Assembly: GCA_964648485.1 (NCBI GenBank)
Contig: CAZYOF010000016.1
Span: 1 to 64,000, forward strand
Length of the DNA: 64,000 nt
Direction of reading: 5' to 3'
Source of the DNA: DAIOEK01 sp964648485
Lineage (GTDB): Bacteria; Chloroflexota; Anaerolineae; Anaerolineales; Anaerolineaceae
Shown here: positions 1 through 7,546 of the stretch, piece by piece
Layout of the letters: every line of letters starts with the position of its first letter
Position numbering within the stretch: position 1 is the first letter of the stretch
Program-made: the position numbers and the translations under genes
Notes under the pieces: generated by a model
Told to the model about the DNA's origin: nothing
Databases searched by the model: none
The model's input: only the letters and a program-made list of their open reading frames with translations

Positions 1-362
1 TGGTAAACATTCGGGCGGCTACGTCTGGTAAGTATACGGCCGATCAATGACATTATCTAACAATTTAATTACTTCTTGTCTCGTAGAAATATTTATTGGT
101 TTATAAAAAATATCAGAAGATAGTTGATCAGTTTTTTTGAAATTTGATTATTTTTATTGGATTTTACAAAGAGATAATTATGCTTAACCTTGTTATGGGT
201 TTCTTGTTAACTTATCCATTTGTTTCCGAAATAAATGTCACTTGTGACAGGTAGAAAAACCCCTGTTTCGTGCGTAAAATGGGTATATGAGGTTAAACTT
301 ACGAGTCCTGGTTCCAAATTTTTGCGAATCTCATTTCATTACTAAATTCAGTAATAAAAAAA
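1..362. other. AT-rich intergenic region at left edge
   Basis: No gene is supported here. The first about 50 bases are more GC-rich than the rest and could be the last codons of a plus-strand gene entering from the left; plus-strand stops occur at 29-31 and 48-50 in two frames, and I cannot choose between them. The remainder, about 60-362, is AT-rich without a convincing reading frame, tRNA or repeat. One DnaA-box-like word near 210 is not enough to call an origin. Confidence 0.4.
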
Positions 363-386
363 TCCCTCTCGTATGGTGAGAGGGAT
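354..386 (-). terminator. Rho-independent terminator of gyrB
   Basis: Read on the minus strand, an 8-9 bp stem (arms ATCCCTCTC and GAGAGGGAT) is followed directly by a run of eight or more T. It lies just past the gyrB stop codon at 409-411 and ends that transcript. Confidence 0.9.
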
Positions 387-408
387 CGTATTCTCAATAA
401 ATATTGGT

Positions 409-2334
409 TTACACGTCCAGGTTGCGGACGTCACGCGCGTGCGTGGAAATAAATCGGGTGCGGGGAGGCACAGCCTCGCCCATGAGCATGTCGAAGGTGC
501 GGTCCGCTTCGGCGGCGTCATCAATGCCCACCAGCAGCAGCGTGCGGTTCTCGGGGTTCATGGTCGTCTCCCACAACTGGGAGGGGTTCATTTCACCTAA
601 ACCTTTATAACGGCTCATGCTCGCCTTATCGGCGCTCACGCCCAGATCCTTGAGTACCACATCCTTCTCCGCCTCGTTATAGGCGTAACGCACCTTATCT
701 TTCCAGCCGATGCGGTAGAGGGGCGGCTGCGCGATGTACAGATGCCCTTCCTCAATGATCGGAACCATGTAGCGGAAGAAGAAGGTCAGCAGCAGGGTGC
801 GGATATGGCTGCCATCGACATCGGCATCGGTCATGATGATGATTTTGCCGTAGCGCAATCCGCTGATATCGAAGTTATCGCCCACGCCGGTACCCATGGC
901 TGAGATGAGTGATTTCACTTCGTTGTTCGAGAGGATCTTATCCAGCCGGGCGCGTTCGGTGTTGAGGATCTTGCCGCGCAGGGGCAGGATCGCCTGGAAG
1001 TGCCGGTCGCGTCCCTGTTTGGCGGAACCGCCAGCCGAGTTACCTTCTACGATGTAGAGTTCGGTCTTGGTCGAGTCTTTATCAGAGCAGTCTGCCAGCT
1101 TGCCGGGCAGGGTCAGGCTTTCGAGCGCGCTCTTGCGGATGACGAGATCGCGGGCTTTGCGGGCGGCATCTCTGGCGCGGGCGGAGGTCAGACATTTCTG
1201 GATGATGGAACGGGCTGCCTGCGGGTTTTCCTCCAGAAAGCGGCTGAAGCCTTCCCCGATCACCTGCTGTACGTAGGTCTGCACTTCGGGGTTCATCAGC
1301 TTCACTTTGGTCTGGCTTTCGAACTGAGGGTCGGGGTGCTTGATGCTCACGATGGCGGTCATCCCCTCGCGGGTGTCATCGCCCGAGAAGTTCGGATCGG
1401 CATCTTTCAATATGCCCGAGCGTCTGCCGTAATCATTGATCACACGCGTGGTAGCAGCGCGCAAACCGGTGAGGTGCGTTCCGCCATCCATGGTGTTGAT
1501 GGTGTTCGCAAAGGAATAAACAGACTCATTGTAAGAGTCGGTATATTGAATAGCGGCTTCCACACCAATGCCGTCAATGTCCTTTTCCATGAAAACAACC
1601 GGATGCAGCTGCTCGCGGTTGCGGTTGAGGTAACGCACGAAAGAGTTGATGCCACCTTCAAAGTGGAAGGTCATCTGCCGTTCGCTGCGCTCATCCACAA
1701 AGTGGATGGTAACCCCGCGGGTGACAAATGCCATCTCTCTGAAACGCTGCAGCAATGTCTCATACTTGAAGTCTATGCCCGGTTCTTTGAAGATTTCCGG
1801 GTCAAACTTGAAGGTGGTCTTGCTGCCAGATTCGTTCTTATCGCATTTGCCGATAGCTTTCACCGGTTCCTGCGGGATCCCGCGCACGTACCGCTGGTAA
1901 TAAAGTTGACCATCCCGGCACACATGCACTTCGCACCATTCCGAGAGGGCATTTACCGCCGAAACACCAACGCCGTGTAAGCCACCGCTCACCTTGTATG
2001 AACTGCCGCCGAATTTGCCACCGGCGTGCAGCACGGTCATGACGACTTCGAGTGCACTCTTCTTCTTTTCGGGGTGAATATCCACCGGAATTCCGCGTCC
2101 GTCATCCTGCACGGTCACAGAAGAATCGGGGTGAATGGTGATGTCGATGTTCTTGCAGTATCCGCCCAGGGCTTCATCGATGGAGTTATCAACCACTTCG
2201 TAAACCAGGTGGTGTAACGCTTTTAGATCGGTGCCGCCCACATACATTCCGGGTCTGCGGCGTACTGCTTCGAGTCCCTCAAGGACCTGGATATCTTTTG
2301 CGCCGTAATTGTTGGTGGCGGTTGAATCAGCCAT
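409..2334 (-). CDS. gyrB: DNA gyrase subunit B
   Basis: ATPase subunit of the type IIA topoisomerase that introduces negative supercoils with GyrA. The 641 residues run from the GHKL ATPase domain (YEVVDNSIDEA, DDGRGIPVD, GGLHGVGVSAVNAL) through the transducer to the TOPRIM domain, with EGNSAGGSAKQGRDR and the metal-binding MTDADVDGSHI, and end in the GyrA-binding tail. The length matches the short GyrB class without the large TOPRIM insertion of Gammaproteobacteria. The ATG has a strong Shine-Dalgarno (GGGAGGAAG). Twelve bases separate it from the upstream membrane-protein gene, so the two are probably cotranscribed. ParE is the alternative; the N-terminal signature and overall pattern favour GyrB, but no gyrA is in view to confirm it. 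Confidence 0.95.
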   Translation of the reverse strand: MADSTATNNYGAKDIQVLEGLEAVRRRPGMYVGGTDLKALHHLVYEVVDNSIDEALGGYCKNIDITIHPDSSVTVQDDGRGIPVDIHPEKKKSALEVVMTVLHAGGKFGGSSYKVSGGLHGVGVSAVNALSEWCEVHVCRDGQLYYQRYVRGIPQEPVKAIGKCDKNESGSKTTFKFDPEIFKEPGIDFKYETLLQRFREMAFVTRGVTIHFVDERSERQMTFHFEGGINSFVRYLNRNREQLHPVVFMEKDIDGIGVEAAIQYTDSYNESVYSFANTINTMDGGTHLTGLRAATTRVINDYGRRSGILKDADPNFSGDDTREGMTAIVSIKHPDPQFESQTKVKLMNPEVQTYVQQVIGEGFSRFLEENPQAARSIIQKCLTSARARDAARKARDLVIRKSALESLTLPGKLADCSDKDSTKTELYIVEGNSAGGSAKQGRDRHFQAILPLRGKILNTERARLDKILSNNEVKSLISAMGTGVGDNFDISGLRYGKIIIMTDADVDGSHIRTLLLTFFFRYMVPIIEEGHLYIAQPPLYRIGWKDKVRYAYNEAEKDVVLKDLGVSADKASMSRYKGLGEMNPSQLWETTMNPENRTLLLVGIDDAAEADRTFDMLMGEAVPPRTRFISTHARDVRNLDV

Positions 2335-2346
2335 TCTTCCTCCCGG

Positions 2347-3366
2347 TTATGATTTGACCGAATTGTTTATGGATTGTTGTAATTGCTGGGTACGGTTGAT
2401 AATCCCCTGCACAAACCGCAGCCCATCCCGGTAATAAATAAAACTGGCAGCCAGTATTCCCGTGTTCACGAAAGCGTGTCCGAGAATGCCTACTGCAGCC
2501 AGCCACGAGTTTTCAGCCGGAACCTGCCAGAGAAGATCCAGACCCTGGCTGATAATGACCAGCACCAGTAAAAACAGACCCGTGCCAGAGTAGGTGAATC
2601 GCACCACCTGAACGCTGGTTCCCAGCGCCTTCACGAAGGGCACCCGCAGGGAGAAGATGCCATGCGGGGTGAAAATCAGGGGAACGATCAGCCAGATGAG
2701 CAGTAACCCGCCCATGAAGAGGGCAAGCTGTCCGAGCATCGGGCTGACGAGGGTGAGCGCCCCGATAATCATCAAAGCCGGGATGGCAAGCATACCGACC
2801 GCGATCAGGATTGAAATCACCATTAATAATGCCTGCAGGGTGTTCCAGCCAAGTTCACCGGCAGCCAGGGAGATTTTCTCTCTGGCAGTCACCTGCGCTA
2901 TCAGGCTGAAGAACAGGCTTCCGATCATCAGACCTACCAGCCCGAGGATGACCCACCATCCGATGGCATTGGTTAATCCGTTGACTTCGATAAACAAGGG
3001 TTTACCCAGCGGGTTGGTCAGGGGCAGCCAGTTTGACATGAGGCTGGGAACCCCGATGGGGTATGAACGGAGCGCCATGGTAAGATTGAACCGCTCGGCG
3101 ATCAATGTCCAGATCTGTTGGGCGGCGGCAATACTTTCCTGCATCTGAGCCGTGGTTTGGGGCAGGGGCAGTTCTTCCATGGTTTTTAAAAATGGCTGCA
3201 ATAATGACTGAACTCGCAGGTGCGGTCCGAGCCAGATGATGAGATCAATTAAAACTGGGGGTAAAATGAGCCAGATATGTGATGCAACAGCATCAAAACC
3301 AGCCCGAAGGCTGGGAATGATTTTTGGCCGCATTTCTTCCAGATCTTTCAAAATTGGGGCATTCAT
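2347..3366 (-). CDS. Multi-pass membrane protein of unknown function
   Basis: A 339-residue protein that I do not recognise as a named family. One hydrophobic segment lies near residues 26-47, then comes a soluble or extracytoplasmic stretch to about 130, then roughly five to six further membrane segments to residue 320, and a short polar tail rich in Gln and Asn. No catalytic motif stands out. The gene lies 12 bases upstream of gyrB on the same strand and diverges from another membrane-protein gene at 3414. Its start codon has no Shine-Dalgarno; an extended -10 (TG-G-TAAAAT on the minus strand, 3377-3385) would give a nearly leaderless transcript. The link to gyrB may be only transcriptional. 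Confidence 0.75.
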   Translation of the reverse strand: MNAPILKDLEEMRPKIIPSLRAGFDAVASHIWLILPPVLIDLIIWLGPHLRVQSLLQPFLKTMEELPLPQTTAQMQESIAAAQQIWTLIAERFNLTMALRSYPIGVPSLMSNWLPLTNPLGKPLFIEVNGLTNAIGWWVILGLVGLMIGSLFFSLIAQVTAREKISLAAGELGWNTLQALLMVISILIAVGMLAIPALMIIGALTLVSPMLGQLALFMGGLLLIWLIVPLIFTPHGIFSLRVPFVKALGTSVQVVRFTYSGTGLFLLVLVIISQGLDLLWQVPAENSWLAAVGILGHAFVNTGILAASFIYYRDGLRFVQGIINRTQQLQQSINNSVKS

Positions 3367-3376
3367 ATGACACTAT

Positions 3377-3385
3377 ATTTTACCA
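3377..3385 (-). promoter_or_regulatory. Extended -10 promoter for the membrane-protein/gyrB transcript
   Basis: On the minus strand TG-G-TAAAAT lies 10 bases upstream of the ATG at 3366. The expected transcription start falls only about 3-4 bases before the start codon. The element lies next to the divergent promoter at 3401. Confidence 0.45.
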
Positions 3386-3400
3386 TAAGCTGATTCCGAG

Positions 3401-3413
3401 TAGAATTTATATT
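3401..3413 (+). promoter_or_regulatory. Leaderless promoter of the 3414 gene
   Basis: A -10 box TAGAAT (3401-3406) ends 7 bases before the ATG at 3414, and there is no Shine-Dalgarno. Transcription is therefore expected to begin at or next to the A of the start codon. This excludes a longer in-frame start at 3324, which would overlap the divergent gene. Confidence 0.55.
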
Positions 3414-4226
3414 ATGGAGAAATCTTCCTTCAAACCCGACTCAACACGTTTGAGTATCATGATTGCCACTATCCTGCTGGTGTATGCTGCCACGCAGTTT
3501 ATCCGCCAGCCTGAAAATCTGATCGCTCTGCAGCTTCCCGGGTTTTTTCTGCCTCTATCGATTAATTTCCGAGATTTCATCTGGTTTGGAGTTGCAATTC
3601 TGGCGGCTGCTGGTATGGACTGGCTGCTGATCGATTACCCGGATATAAATTCCCGCCAGCGGATACAGCACTGGCTGCTGCCCGCGCTCACAGCCTGGGT
3701 CATTGGGGTGCCACTGTATGCGCTTCCTCCCGGGGCTGCCTGGTGGCTTGTGTATATCCTTGGTGGTTTGTTGCTGATACTGGTTTTCTGGGGTGAGTTT
3801 TATTCGGTTACACCCCGGGAAGGCAGCCGGCAGATTGCAGCCATCGGTCTCACGGGGATGTCTTATGCGCTCTTTATGGTGCTGACAGCCGGGTTACGGT
3901 TTTCGCTCACCCGTCTCTACCTGGTGGTTCCGGCGGTTGCCCTCACTTCTGGATTGATTACCTTACGTGCCCTTTACCTTTATACGCGAGGTGGGTGGTA
4001 TTACAACTGGTCGGTCGCAATTGCACTTTTCATGGGGCAGCTTGCCATTGGTTTTCATTACCTTCCGCTCAACCCCATTCAATATGGATTGTTGCTGGTA
4101 GGTTTTATTTACGCAGCCATCAGCCTGGCTGGCAGAACATCACTGCACGCATTCACGCGCTCAGATATCTATGAGCCGCTGGCTGCGGTGATATTTTCTG
4201 TTTTCCTGGCATTTCTCATGGGGTAA
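3414..4226 (+). CDS. Polytopic membrane protein of unknown function
   Basis: The 270-residue product has about seven to eight hydrophobic segments separated by very short loops, for example around residues 18-33, 55-70, 83-100 and 105-125, continuing to a hydrophobic C-terminus ending FLAFLMG. No family signature is visible, so no function is assigned. The start is set by the -10 box 7 bases upstream. The gene begins a plus-strand group: 17 bases after its stop comes the JAMM peptidase gene, and then plsY, which has its own promoter. Confidence 0.75.
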   Translation: MEKSSFKPDSTRLSIMIATILLVYAATQFIRQPENLIALQLPGFFLPLSINFRDFIWFGVAILAAAGMDWLLIDYPDINSRQRIQHWLLPALTAWVIGVPLYALPPGAAWWLVYILGGLLLILVFWGEFYSVTPREGSRQIAAIGLTGMSYALFMVLTAGLRFSLTRLYLVVPAVALTSGLITLRALYLYTRGGWYYNWSVAIALFMGQLAIGFHYLPLNPIQYGLLLVGFIYAAISLAGRTSLHAFTRSDIYEPLAAVIFSVFLAFLMG

Positions 4227-4243
4227 TTCTCCCGAGTGCAGCG

Positions 4244-4675
4244 ATGAATGAAATAAAGCTTGCGCCCCCTTTGCAGATTCCAATATGGTTTTTACGCAAG
4301 ATGTTCCGGCAGGTGAGTGCATCTCCGCGGGAAGAAGTCTGTGGATTGCTGGCGGGCGACGGCAGGGGGCTTGTGCGCAGATGCTACCCGATTGAAAACA
4401 TCCTCCATCGTGCAGATCGTTTTAAGATGGAGACCAATGCCCAGTTCAGGGCACTCCTATCTTTGGAACGATCCGGTCACAGGTTACTTGCTATATATCA
4501 CAGTCATCCTGGCGGACCTTCTCATCCATCTGAAACAGATTTGAGGGAATTTTTTTATCCGGAAGCATACTCAATCATCTGGTCACAGCAAGACGAACAC
4601 TGGCAATGCAAAATGTACTACATGGATGAAAAATCGTATAATGAAGTTGATTTTCGGGTCATCCATCGTTTATAA
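4244..4675 (+). CDS. JAMM/MPN-type metallopeptidase (M67-like)
   Basis: A compact, 143-residue zinc isopeptidase-like protein of the Mov34/MPN/PAD-1 family. The complete JAMM signature is present: Glu31 in REEVCGLLAG, His86 and His88 in YHSHPGG, and Ser96 and Asp99 in PSETD. Bacterial single-domain members remove or process ubiquitin-like sulfur carriers of the ThiS/MoaD/TtuB type, and some act with cysteine synthase systems. No carrier or E1 gene is adjacent, but a TtuB-like carrier with one extra residue after its Gly-Gly lies at 32822-33031 in this window. The gene follows a membrane-protein gene by 17 bases and has no obvious Shine-Dalgarno. The motif makes the family secure; the substrate is inference. 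Confidence 0.88.
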   Translation: MNEIKLAPPLQIPIWFLRKMFRQVSASPREEVCGLLAGDGRGLVRRCYPIENILHRADRFKMETNAQFRALLSLERSGHRLLAIYHSHPGGPSHPSETDLREFFYPEAYSIIWSQQDEHWQCKMYYMDEKSYNEVDFRVIHRL

Positions 4676-4699
4676 TTTGAAACCCTTTATCACTCTGAG

Positions 4700-4716
4700 T
4701 GTTATACTACTAGCCT
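4700..4716 (+). promoter_or_regulatory. Leaderless promoter of plsY
   Basis: An extended -10, TG-T-TATACT (4700-4708), ends 8 bases before the ATG at 4717, with no Shine-Dalgarno between them. A TTGAAA at 4677-4682 is 20 bases away, too far for a standard -35, but extended -10 promoters need none. Confidence 0.6.
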
Positions 4717-5370
4717 ATGGATATCTGGAAAACATTTGTTACTTTATTGTCTGCCTACCTGTTAGGCGCAGTCCCATTTGGATTGATTATCGTCAAACTC
4801 TTTAGCGGGAAAGACATCCGCACGATCGGCAGCGGAAGAACCGGCGGGACAAACGCTGGTAGAGCTGCAGGTTTTGCTGCGGGTGCTTTAACCGCAGTGA
4901 TGGATTTTGTTAAAGCTGCGATGGCTGTGACAATTGCCCAGTTTATCCTGCCTGAATACCCTTGGGTATCCGCAGCTGCCGGGTTGCTGGCAATTGCCGG
5001 ACATAATTATTCCATCCACCTGCTGGAACGTTCATCTGACGGTGTGGTGACACTGCGCGGTGGTGCCGGCGGTGCCCCCTGCCTGGGTGCAACCGTAGCC
5101 CTTTTCCATCCTGCGCTACTGATCATCCTGCCATTGGGTTTGCTTGGCGTCCTGATTATCGGATACGCCTCAGTCGCCACCTTGACGATTGGTATCCTTT
5201 CTCTGGTGCTATTTGTAGTCCGTTATTATCAGGGCGCCAGTCCCTGGGAGTATATTGTATATGGCGCCGGTGCGTTGATCCTCCTCGTGATTGCGCTGAG
5301 ACCAAATATCAAAAGACTTATGGATGGCACCGAACGGCTGGTAGGAATTCGAGCCTGGCTTAAAAAATAA
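4717..5370 (+). CDS. plsY: Glycerol-3-phosphate acyltransferase PlsY-like
   Basis: Integral membrane enzyme expected to acylate glycerol 3-phosphate with acyl-phosphate, the first step of phospholipid synthesis. The 217 residues show the PlsY layout: N-terminal helix with LLGAVPFGLIIVK, then the first conserved loop GSGRTGGTNAGR, a following D-F-V-K-A motif, the GHNYSIH motif, and the glycine-rich loop LRGGAGGAPCLG, then further helices. The loops are divergent from the textbook GSGNIGATN and KGGKGVAT motifs, so this could be a PlsY paralogue with altered specificity. It appears monocistronic, with its own leaderless promoter and a strong terminator just downstream. Confidence 0.85.
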   Translation: MDIWKTFVTLLSAYLLGAVPFGLIIVKLFSGKDIRTIGSGRTGGTNAGRAAGFAAGALTAVMDFVKAAMAVTIAQFILPEYPWVSAAAGLLAIAGHNYSIHLLERSSDGVVTLRGGAGGAPCLGATVALFHPALLIILPLGLLGVLIIGYASVATLTIGILSLVLFVVRYYQGASPWEYIVYGAGALILLVIALRPNIKRLMDGTERLVGIRAWLKK

Positions 5371-5373
5371 ACA

Positions 5374-5405
5374 AAAACCGCTTCAGTGATCCTGAAGCGG
5401 TTCGT
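5374..5405. terminator. Bidirectional terminator between plsY and the MBL-fold gene
   Basis: An 11-bp stem (AACCGCTTCAG / CTGAAGCGGTT) with a 5-base loop lies between two convergent genes. The minus-strand reading is followed by a T-rich stretch (TTTTTGTTTATTTT), so it terminates the MBL-fold gene well; the plus-strand U tract is weak. Confidence 0.85.
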
Positions 5406-5419
5406 TGAATACTTCCCAC

Positions 5420-6280
5420 TTAGATAGTTTCCACTTCTGGTGTACCAGCTTCTTCGGCTGCCATCTGGTTGTATAGGCTGCGGATATTACGTTTATGCAG
5501 CTCTGTGCCCAGTCCGCTGAGGTACACACGCGATTTCCCGCATGATTCGATATCCACTTCTGCCAGGAACTCCATTGGATTCTTCCTTCGGAGGGAGTTT
5601 TTAACTGCTTTACGGATGGCGGAGAGGTAATTCAGGTTTTCCTTAACTTGTTCTTCTATTTCTCCGCGCAGTATGATGTCTCCATGCCCCTGGACGATAT
5701 TTTCCAACCCCATCTTGCCGATTCCCTTTATGGTTTCGGTGATGATATCAATATGCCCATCAACAATGTAAGGGATGGGCATGAATGCGTCTCCGGCAAA
5801 GAGAACACGGTCTTCTTCCACCAGAACACCGATGCCATCCTCTGAATGTCCCGGCATGGGCATCAAGATTAGGTTTTTCTTGCCTACCCGTAATGAAAGG
5901 GTTCCGCCATCGAATGTCAGGTGGGGTGGGACCAGCTTTACCTGTTTGTACGCCGGATTCTGCTTTCGGGCTGAATCAAGGGCGGTATTTCCCTTATCCA
6001 TCATCATCTGCCGGCAAAGCGTATGTCCTACCACCGTAGCACCCGGGAAGAAGCTGTTTCCCCAACAGTGATCTCCGTGGTGGTGTGTATTGATGATGTA
6101 TCTCACCGGTACTTTTAATTCTTCTTCGATATAGTCACGCATTTCCAGTGTTTCATCTGGTAAAGCCAGCGTGTCTATCAGTACAGCCCATTGCGGACCT
6201 ACAATCACCCCGGCTGTGACCTGTGCATAAATTTCACTTTGAAACCAATATACGTTCTCTGAAACCCGTTCTCGTTGCAT
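5420..6280 (-). CDS. MBL-fold metallo-hydrolase
   Basis: A 286-residue metallo-beta-lactamase-fold hydrolase. The metal-binding motif THHHGDHCWGN is followed by a GHSEDGIGV region (third metal His), an FAGDAF motif (bridging Asp) and a late QGHGD His, which makes a complete dinuclear site. Such proteins hydrolyse lactones, thioesters or phosphoesters; the substrate is not predictable. The start is taken at 6280 because it has a Shine-Dalgarno (AGGAAAA) and because a consensus promoter (TTGACA-17-TATCCT) overlaps the alternative upstream ATG at 6319. The gene appears to be a single-gene transcript between two terminators. Confidence 0.85.
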   Translation of the reverse strand: MQRERVSENVYWFQSEIYAQVTAGVIVGPQWAVLIDTLALPDETLEMRDYIEEELKVPVRYIINTHHHGDHCWGNSFFPGATVVGHTLCRQMMMDKGNTALDSARKQNPAYKQVKLVPPHLTFDGGTLSLRVGKKNLILMPMPGHSEDGIGVLVEEDRVLFAGDAFMPIPYIVDGHIDIITETIKGIGKMGLENIVQGHGDIILRGEIEEQVKENLNYLSAIRKAVKNSLRRKNPMEFLAEVDIESCGKSRVYLSGLGTELHKRNIRSLYNQMAAEEAGTPEVETI

Positions 6281-6309
6281 TCGTGTTTTCCTGAAAAAAT
6301 GATTTTCAT

Positions 6310-6346
6310 AGGATAGCATACATCAAATTAAATGTCAAAATTTGAC
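6310..6346 (-). promoter_or_regulatory. Promoter and dyad upstream of the MBL-fold gene
   Basis: On the minus strand TTGACA (6333-6338) and TATCCT (6310-6315) are 17 bp apart, with TG-C before the -10. A 13-bp palindrome, GTCAAAATTTGAC (6334-6346), overlaps the -35 and could be an operator. The expected transcript start is near 6300-6303, leaving a roughly 20-base leader with a Shine-Dalgarno. Confidence 0.7.
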
Positions 6347-6354
6347 GGAATCGG

Positions 6355-6388
6355 AAAAAATCCGGTAAGGCGAAGAGCCTTACCGGAG
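6355..6388 (-). terminator. Terminator of the agmatine deiminase operon
   Basis: An 11-bp stem (TCCGGTAAGGC / GCCTTACCGGA), followed on the minus strand by six T, lies just after the aguA stop codon. Confidence 0.9.
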
Positions 6389-6393
6389 CCAAG

Positions 6394-7485
6394 CTACGGC
6401 TGGGGTTGTTGTTGTGTGATGCAGTGGATATTACCGCCCCCGAGAAGAATCTCACGTGCCGGAATGCCGACCACTTTTCGATCGGGCATCAATTTCTGGA
6501 ATGTTGCCAGTGTTTCAGCGTCATGGCGGTCGTTGAATGTTGGAACAACTACTCCGCCATTGCAAAGGTAGAAATTGATGTAAGAAGCAGCCAGTCGATC
6601 TCCTTCATTTCGAGGCAGGGTTCCTTCAACTGCATCCACACCCAGACTCTCTTCACGGGAGATTAAAATCGGGTCTGGGAGATGGATTTTGTGAATCTCA
6701 AGTTTTCTACCACGGGCATCTTTGGCTGACTGCAATATCTCAAAGTTTTCCTGTGAAATCTCAAATTGTGGATCAGATTTATTATCGGCCCATGCCAGGG
6801 CAACAACACCCGGTCTGATAAAGCAGCAGATGTTATCTACATGCCCATTGGTTTCGTCGTTATAGATTCCTTTGTTCAGCCAGATGAAGTTTTCTACGTT
6901 CAGATAATCGGACAGGAGATCTTCAATTTCTGACTGAGTCTTATCTGGATTGCGGTTTTCATTTAATAAACACTCTCGAGTGGTCAGGAGAGTTCCCTCG
7001 CCATCCACGTGGATGGACCCGCCTTCCAGCACCAGGGGTGCCTTGTATCGGTCAATGCGTTCAATGTCAGCCACTTTGCGGGCAACCAGATCGTCAAGAT
7101 CCCAAGGAAAATACAAACCACCCACGAGACCGCCCCAGGCATTAAAATCCCAATCTATGGCACGTATATCGTTATTCGCTGTCACAAAAGTTGGACCACA
7201 ATCACGCATCCATGAATCGTTATTTGACATTTCAACCACCCGGATATTTCCCGGTAGCATCTGGCGCGCATTATTGAACTGCGCTGCCGACACACCCATG
7301 GTTACGGGTTCAAACTTGCTGATGGTGGTAGCCACATCTACAAAAACCTTCTGGGCAGGTTTTGCCCCGAGTCGCCAGTTATCTGGTCTTTCTGGCCAGA
7401 GCATCCATGTCCCTGCGTGCTTTTCAAATTCACCAGGCATACGGTAGCCGTCTTTACGGGGAGTACTGTTTATGAGGTTGGACAT
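6394..7485 (-). CDS. aguA: Agmatine deiminase
   Basis: Hydrolyses agmatine to N-carbamoylputrescine and ammonia. The 363-residue protein has the full length and motifs of the family: PGEFEKHAGTWMLWPERPDNWR at the N-terminus, NDSWMRDCGPTFV, WDFNAWGG, LEGGSIHVDGEGTLLTT, the catalytic His in ETNGHVDNICCF, and the nucleophilic Cys near residue 355 in GGGNIHC. These are typical of the guanidine-modifying enzyme fold, as in AguA. It is the last gene of a run with a permease and putrescine carbamoyltransferase. Its ATG has the Shine-Dalgarno AAAAGG. A stable hairpin precedes it in the intergenic space and may adjust its expression relative to the permease. Confidence 0.95.
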   Translation of the reverse strand: MSNLINSTPRKDGYRMPGEFEKHAGTWMLWPERPDNWRLGAKPAQKVFVDVATTISKFEPVTMGVSAAQFNNARQMLPGNIRVVEMSNNDSWMRDCGPTFVTANNDIRAIDWDFNAWGGLVGGLYFPWDLDDLVARKVADIERIDRYKAPLVLEGGSIHVDGEGTLLTTRECLLNENRNPDKTQSEIEDLLSDYLNVENFIWLNKGIYNDETNGHVDNICCFIRPGVVALAWADNKSDPQFEISQENFEILQSAKDARGRKLEIHKIHLPDPILISREESLGVDAVEGTLPRNEGDRLAASYINFYLCNGGVVVPTFNDRHDAETLATFQKLMPDRKVVGIPAREILLGGGNIHCITQQQPQP

Positions 7486-7501
7486 GATTTACCTTTTCAC
7501 C

Positions 7502-7529
7502 AGCTCTCCTGAGATTTGTCAGGAGAGCT
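7502..7529 (-). promoter_or_regulatory. Intercistronic hairpin between permease and aguA
   Basis: A perfect 10-bp stem (AGCTCTCCTG / CAGGAGAGCT, 8-base loop) with no following T run lies in the 61-base gap. It is not a terminator in the minus direction; a role in mRNA processing or stability is inferred. Confidence 0.6.
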
Positions 7530-7546
7530 ATTAGTTGATTTAGTAT

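Noticed and set aside
1..50. Possible end of a plus-strand gene entering from the left
   Set aside because: Two plus frames end here (29-31, 48-50) and a minus-strand ATG at about 53 is also open to the edge. Nothing distinguishes them in so short a stretch.
196..240. DnaA-box-like TTATCCATT near gyrB as sign of a replication origin
   Set aside because: There is only a single imperfect match, with no cluster of boxes and no dnaA or dnaN in the window.
1000..1980. Long open frame on the plus strand opposite gyrB
   Set aside because: It is antisense to the conserved gyrB coding frame, has no ribosome binding site and shows no recognisable protein family; it is a shadow of the GC-rich codon pattern.
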